Shown in pieces: positions 61,701 through 64,000 of a stretch of 64,000 nt of DNA (within the stretch, counting starts at the first letter, position 1; each line of letters opens with the position of its first letter). Source of the DNA: Bog-159 sp049511415 (GTDB taxonomy: Bacteria > Acidobacteriota > Terriglobia > Bryobacterales > Bryobacteraceae); the NCBI GenBank assembly GCA_049511415.1, contig JBEKYC010000001.1, positions 170,531 to 234,530 on the forward strand, written 5' to 3'. Position numbers and translations under genes: made by a program. Below the pieces are notes generated by a model, which did not search any database, was not told the DNA's origin, and saw only the letters and a list, made by a program, of their open reading frames with translations.

Positions 61701-61849
61701 CGGTGGTGGGCGGACTGGTGGTCTCGCAACTGCTGACCCTGTACATCACGCCCGTAATCTACTTGTACCTGGAACGCTTCCAGGCCTGGCTGCGCGGCAA
61801 TCGCGGCATCGCGCAACCGGCGATCGCCCCGGAGCTGGCCGCGCGGTGA
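58751..61849 (+). CDS. RND multidrug efflux permease (AcrB/MdtB type)
   Basis: A 1032-residue inner-membrane pump from the ATG at 58751; the longer frame before it is within the adaptor gene. The N-terminus MHISRIFIARPVMTALVMLA and the second repeat (helices from about 340), the proton-relay helix 4 with the acidic pair in FVVDDAIVMLENI, and the MMIDFALEAQRVEG end segment fit the HAE1/MdtBC branch. The porter loops are full length. Substrates cannot be told. It forms one unit with the adaptor. Confidence 0.93.
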   Translation: MHISRIFIARPVMTALVMLAILLFGVVAFRALPVAALPTVDYPNIQVTAALPGASPETMASAVATPLEKQFSTIAGVQSMNSTNSQGATTITVQFTLARNIDAAAQDIQAAIAAAGGLLPASMPHPPSYQKANPADQPILYLSLTSDTLPPYTLDEYAETLLAQRLSMASGVSRVQVYGAQKYAVRVQLDPNELVARGLGFDEVMQAVARSNVNLPTGRLYGEKQAFTVQSSGQLTHAADYRTMVVAYRNGVPIRLEQLGHVIDGVEDDKAVAWFNGVRGMILGIQRQPGTNTVEVVRNVKAVMKELAPQIPPSVKLDIAFDASQSIQGSIRDVEFTLVLTVGLVVMVIFVFLRNLSATLIPGVAVPLSIVGTFAAMYLLGYSLNNLSLMALTLSVGFVVDDAIVMLENIVRYMEMGKGRMEAALLASREIGFTIISMTISLVAVFIPVLFMGGIVGRLLHEFSVTITVAILISGFVSLSLTPMLGSRFLRYSHTGSHGRMFGAFEAGFRGMTSAYEYTLKQVLRHQFATVMVAFLLLGGTVYLFLTMPTGFIPSQDSSFAFGIGMAGQDISFESMARHLRAVSQIVQDDPNVVSTGTFLMGGNQGGFFAHMKPRSERAMNVDQIIGELRPKIANVPGIMMFVQNPPPITVSGQFTTSIYQMTMQSSNLQEIYKWVDPLLGKMRTLPGFLDVNSDLQIASPQVMVDIDRDRAVAMGLSPEQIQDALYAAYGDRQVSTIYTPANQYEVIMQVEPQYQRTPEGLSKIYLRSTQGPLVPLASVVKLSRTVGPLSINHFGQLPAVTISFNLQPGYSLGQAADKVKETIQDMRMPASISTNFQGTVKEFQQSFQGLTILLIVAILVIYIVLGILYESFIHPITILSGLPSAIFGALLTLRLFHKELDLYAFVGLIMLFGVVKKNAIMMIDFALEAQRVEGKTPFEAIFSGCMLRFRPIMMTTVAALFGTLPIALGYGEGADARQPLGLAVVGGLVVSQLLTLYITPVIYLYLERFQAWLRGNRGIAQPAIAPELAAR

Positions 61850-61903
61850 AGTTTTGAAACGCCCGGACCGTACGGCTCGTATTCGTTTGCAGAGTCCCTC
61901 ACC

Positions 61904-62767
61904 ATGCGCTGCCCTCTGAGCCTGCTTGCCGTATTCGCGATAGGCAGTCTCTCCGCCCAAACCACCGCCCCGCTCAACGAAGCCCAGATCCGCGAACTGT
62001 TCGCCCAGGTGGCCGACGCGGATCTGAAGAACGACAAAATGTCCGGCGACTACACCTACACCGAGCGTGAGGAAGAGCGCAACCTGGATGGCAAGGGCCG
62101 CGTGAAATCCACCGAAACCAAGACCTACGAGGTGATGGAGCTTTACGGTTCGCAGGTGCGCCGCCTGGTCGCCAGGAACGACAAGCCTCTGCCGGGCGAC
62201 GATGCCGCCAAGGAGGAAGAGCGCATCCGGAAACTGACCGCCAAGCGGGCCGGCGAAGACGAGAAAGAACGCGCCAAGCGGGAGGAGCACCGGGACAAAC
62301 GGCGGGATGAGGATCGCCAGTTCGTGCGCGAAGTGGCCGACGCCTACAACTTCACTCTGGTGGACGACGCCGCGCTCGACGGGCGCGAGACTTACATCAT
62401 CGATGGCGTGCCCCGGCCCGGCTATCAGCCGCATTTGAAGGACGCCAGGATCCTGCCGAAATTCCGCTTCCGCGCCTGGATCGATAAGCAGGACCATGAG
62501 TGGAAAAAGCTGGACATTCTGTGCATCGACACGGTTTCCTTCGGGCTGGTGCTGGCGCGCCTGCACAAAGGCTCGCGCATCGTGATCGAGCAGACGCGCG
62601 TCAACGGCGAAGTTTGGCTGCCGCAGCACGTGGCGGTGAAGGTGGACGCGCGCGTGGCGCTGTTGAAGGAATTCAACGTCGATGAAGACGTGACCTACCG
62701 CGACTACAAGAAATTCCGCGCGGAGTCCAAAATCACTCCCGCCGGCGAAGTCCCGGCGCAGCGTTGA
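61904..62767 (+). CDS. exported protein of unknown function
   Basis: A 287-residue protein with a signal peptide (LSLLAVFAIGSLSAQ). The mature part has a charged helical stretch (about 100-135, EERIRKLTAKRAGEDEKERA) and then beta-rich segments: GRETYIIDGVPRPGYQPHL, ILPKFRFRAWIDKQDHEWKKL and QTRVNGEVWLPQHVAVKVDARV. The order recalls the outer-membrane lipoprotein-sorting-type beta barrel, but this is a guess. It follows the RND pump by 54 bases and may be transcribed with it. Confidence 0.65.
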   Translation: MRCPLSLLAVFAIGSLSAQTTAPLNEAQIRELFAQVADADLKNDKMSGDYTYTEREEERNLDGKGRVKSTETKTYEVMELYGSQVRRLVARNDKPLPGDDAAKEEERIRKLTAKRAGEDEKERAKREEHRDKRRDEDRQFVREVADAYNFTLVDDAALDGRETYIIDGVPRPGYQPHLKDARILPKFRFRAWIDKQDHEWKKLDILCIDTVSFGLVLARLHKGSRIVIEQTRVNGEVWLPQHVAVKVDARVALLKEFNVDEDVTYRDYKKFRAESKITPAGEVPAQR

Positions 62768-62856
62768 CAGCCGCGGCGCACCTGTTCGCGCTACCGCACC
62801 CGGCGTCCGCCTCGCGCCAAATGCTATTCTGTATAGAGACCTAAGCTTTTCCCCGC

Positions 62857-62946
62857 GGAGAGATGGCCGAGTGGTTGAAGGCGCACGCTTGGAAAGCGTG
62901 TATAGGGGAAACTCTATCCAGGGTTCGAATCCCTGTCTCTCCGCCA
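62857..62946 (+). tRNA. tRNA-Ser (anticodon GGA)
   Basis: A complete type II tRNA. The seven-base acceptor stem GGAGAGA pairs with TCTCTCC, the discriminator is G and the CCA end is encoded. The anticodon loop TTGGAAA gives GGA (62891-62893), reading UCC and UCU. A long variable arm (about 62900-62920), typical of serine tRNAs, precedes the GGTTCGAAT T-loop. Confidence 0.97.
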
Positions 62947-63079
62947 AACTACTGAAACTAAAACCTTTCGCCTCCCCGTATCCTCGCAATAGGGCCCTAA
63001 ATCGGATGGCATCCCAGCCATGAAGCCATAGTGACTTTGCGTACACTCCGGGACGGGTTAAACTAGTTGCATTCCGCGC

Positions 63080-64000
63080 ATGCCTCTCTCTCCCGGTACT
63101 AAACTGGGCCCCTACGAGATCCGCGCGCCCATCGGCGCCGGCGGCATGGGCGAAGTGTATCGCGCTCGCGATCCCCGGATGGGGCGCGACGTAGCCATAA
63201 AAATGTCCGCCGAGCGCTTCAGCGACCGCTTCTCGCGCGAGGTACACGCAGTGGCTGCGCTGAATCATCCCAATATTTGCCAGCTCTACGACGTCGGATC
63301 CGATTACCTCGTGATGGAACTCGTGGAAGGCCCCACCCTTTCCGAGAGAATCAGGCAAGGGGCCTTACCGCTGGAAGAGGCGCTACCGATCGCCAGGCAG
63401 ATTGCCGGCGCGCTGGAAGATGCCCACGAAAAGGGCATCGTGCACCGCGATCTGAAGCCGGGCAACATCATCCTGCGGCCGGATGGCACGGTGAAGGTGT
63501 TGGATTTCGGGTTGGCCAAGGTGACCGACAAAACCCCGTCCGGCGAACACTTCGAACACTCGCAGAGCCCCACGCTGGACCCGGTCAGCCGGGTGGGCCT
63601 GGTCGTCGGCACGGCGGCCTACATGCCTCCCGAGCAGGCGCGCGGGAAGATGGTCGACAAGCGCGCGGACATCTGGGCGTTCGGCGTCATCCTGTATGAG
63701 ATGCTCACGGGCGTGCGGCCGTTCGCGGGGGAAACGGTTTCCGACACGCTGATCGAAGTGGCCACCAAGGAGCCGGCGTGGGAGCCGATTCCCGCGCCGG
63801 CGCGGCGTCTGCTGCGGCGCTGCCTGGAGAAGGACCACAAGCGTCGGCTGCGCGACATCGGCGATGCCTGGTTCTGGCTGGAGGACGCGCCGGCAGAGAA
63901 AGCCGCCGCTTCCCCAACCGAGCTTAGCCGCTGGAGAATGCAGGCCTCCCTGATCGCCATTGCGTGCCTGATCGCCGCCGCCTTCGCCGCAGGCCATTAC
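63080..64000 (+). CDS. serine/threonine protein kinase, Pkn type, cut by the window end
   Basis: The first 307 codons are present and the frame is open to the last base. MPLSPGTKLGPYEIRAPIGA opens it, with the P-loop GAGGMGEVYRARD, the Lys in VAIKMS, HRDLKPGNIIL, DFGLAK and PPEQARGK; the C-lobe ends near residue 275. A Pro-rich link is followed by the start of a membrane helix (LIAIACLIAAAFAAG), so more sequence, often a sensor or WD/PQQ-type domain in acidobacteria, lies outside. Catalytic residues look intact. Some 130 bases before it contain nothing I recognise. Confidence 0.92.
   Translation, partial: MPLSPGTKLGPYEIRAPIGAGGMGEVYRARDPRMGRDVAIKMSAERFSDRFSREVHAVAALNHPNICQLYDVGSDYLVMELVEGPTLSERIRQGALPLEEALPIARQIAGALEDAHEKGIVHRDLKPGNIILRPDGTVKVLDFGLAKVTDKTPSGEHFEHSQSPTLDPVSRVGLVVGTAAYMPPEQARGKMVDKRADIWAFGVILYEMLTGVRPFAGETVSDTLIEVATKEPAWEPIPAPARRLLRRCLEKDHKRRLRDIGDAWFWLEDAPAEKAAASPTELSRWRMQASLIAIACLIAAAFAAGHY

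Noticed and set aside
61100..63358. Minus-strand open frame of about 750 codons over the RND end, the tRNA and the kinase start
   Set aside because: It crosses a tRNA gene and three plus-strand genes with clear family motifs; the composition is that of an antisense shadow.

Overview
The window is GC-rich, densely packed bacterial DNA that most resembles the Acidobacteriota, probably a Solibacter/Bryobacter relative. This rests on several family signatures: a BNR-type protein ending in the domain known as the Solibacter uncharacterised C-terminal domain (21225-23108), a PadR regulator next to an acidobacterial-type duplicated MacB/FtsX permease (39241-42351), two GloVer tandem-repeat secreted proteins, a long FG-GAP/Ig exported protein, and a Pkn-type kinase opening with the usual PLSPGTKLGPYEI start. 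I see no insertion sequence, prophage, CRISPR array or replication origin. Most of the window looks like ordinary chromosome.

Layout. Positions 1-2576 hold one small membrane protein and a stretch of decayed genes, including a double-CXXCG motif gene broken by at least three frameshifts. Next come priA and a giant FG-GAP protein (minus strand), an exported RraA-like protein with a PQQ-propeller protein (plus), and a tightly overlapped minus-strand run: Wzt-like ABC ATPase, DUF167, Na+/solute symporter, M24 peptidase. thiL and a methyltransferase follow. A cold-shock gene lies behind a promoter and a long structured leader. The 18.9-29.6 kb part carries secreted repeat proteins, FecR, aroK/SDR, a LON-domain protein, TonB, a HAD phosphatase and a frameshifted secreted gene flanked by a relic direct repeat. 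From 29.6 to 38.1 kb lie DinB, truB, a PP2C phosphatase, two linked secreted proteins, a DUF1080 protein and the run ruvA-ruvB-folK-SRPBCC.

From 38 to 48.9 kb there is a divergent VOC/MarR pair sharing an operator-like palindrome, the PadR/ADOP permease unit, a second PQQ protein, and a four-gene iron-transport-like operon: FTR1-DUF2318, two paralogous FtsX-type permeases, and an ABC ATPase fused to a complete DtxR-like metal-sensor domain. This operon is the most interesting item in the window. Its layout resembles the Fet/cFtr1 iron systems, but it lacks P19, and its ATPase appears able to sense metal directly.

The right part carries a small-ORF/nucleotidyltransferase pair, kdsC and tilS with start codons almost touching, ftsH with a Gph-like phosphatase, a second GloVer protein, an M23 peptidase, a DUF3500 protein, a two-gene RND efflux pump, tRNA-Ser(GGA), and the 5' part of a serine/threonine kinase cut by the window end. 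All calls come from reading the sequence; no database search was run.
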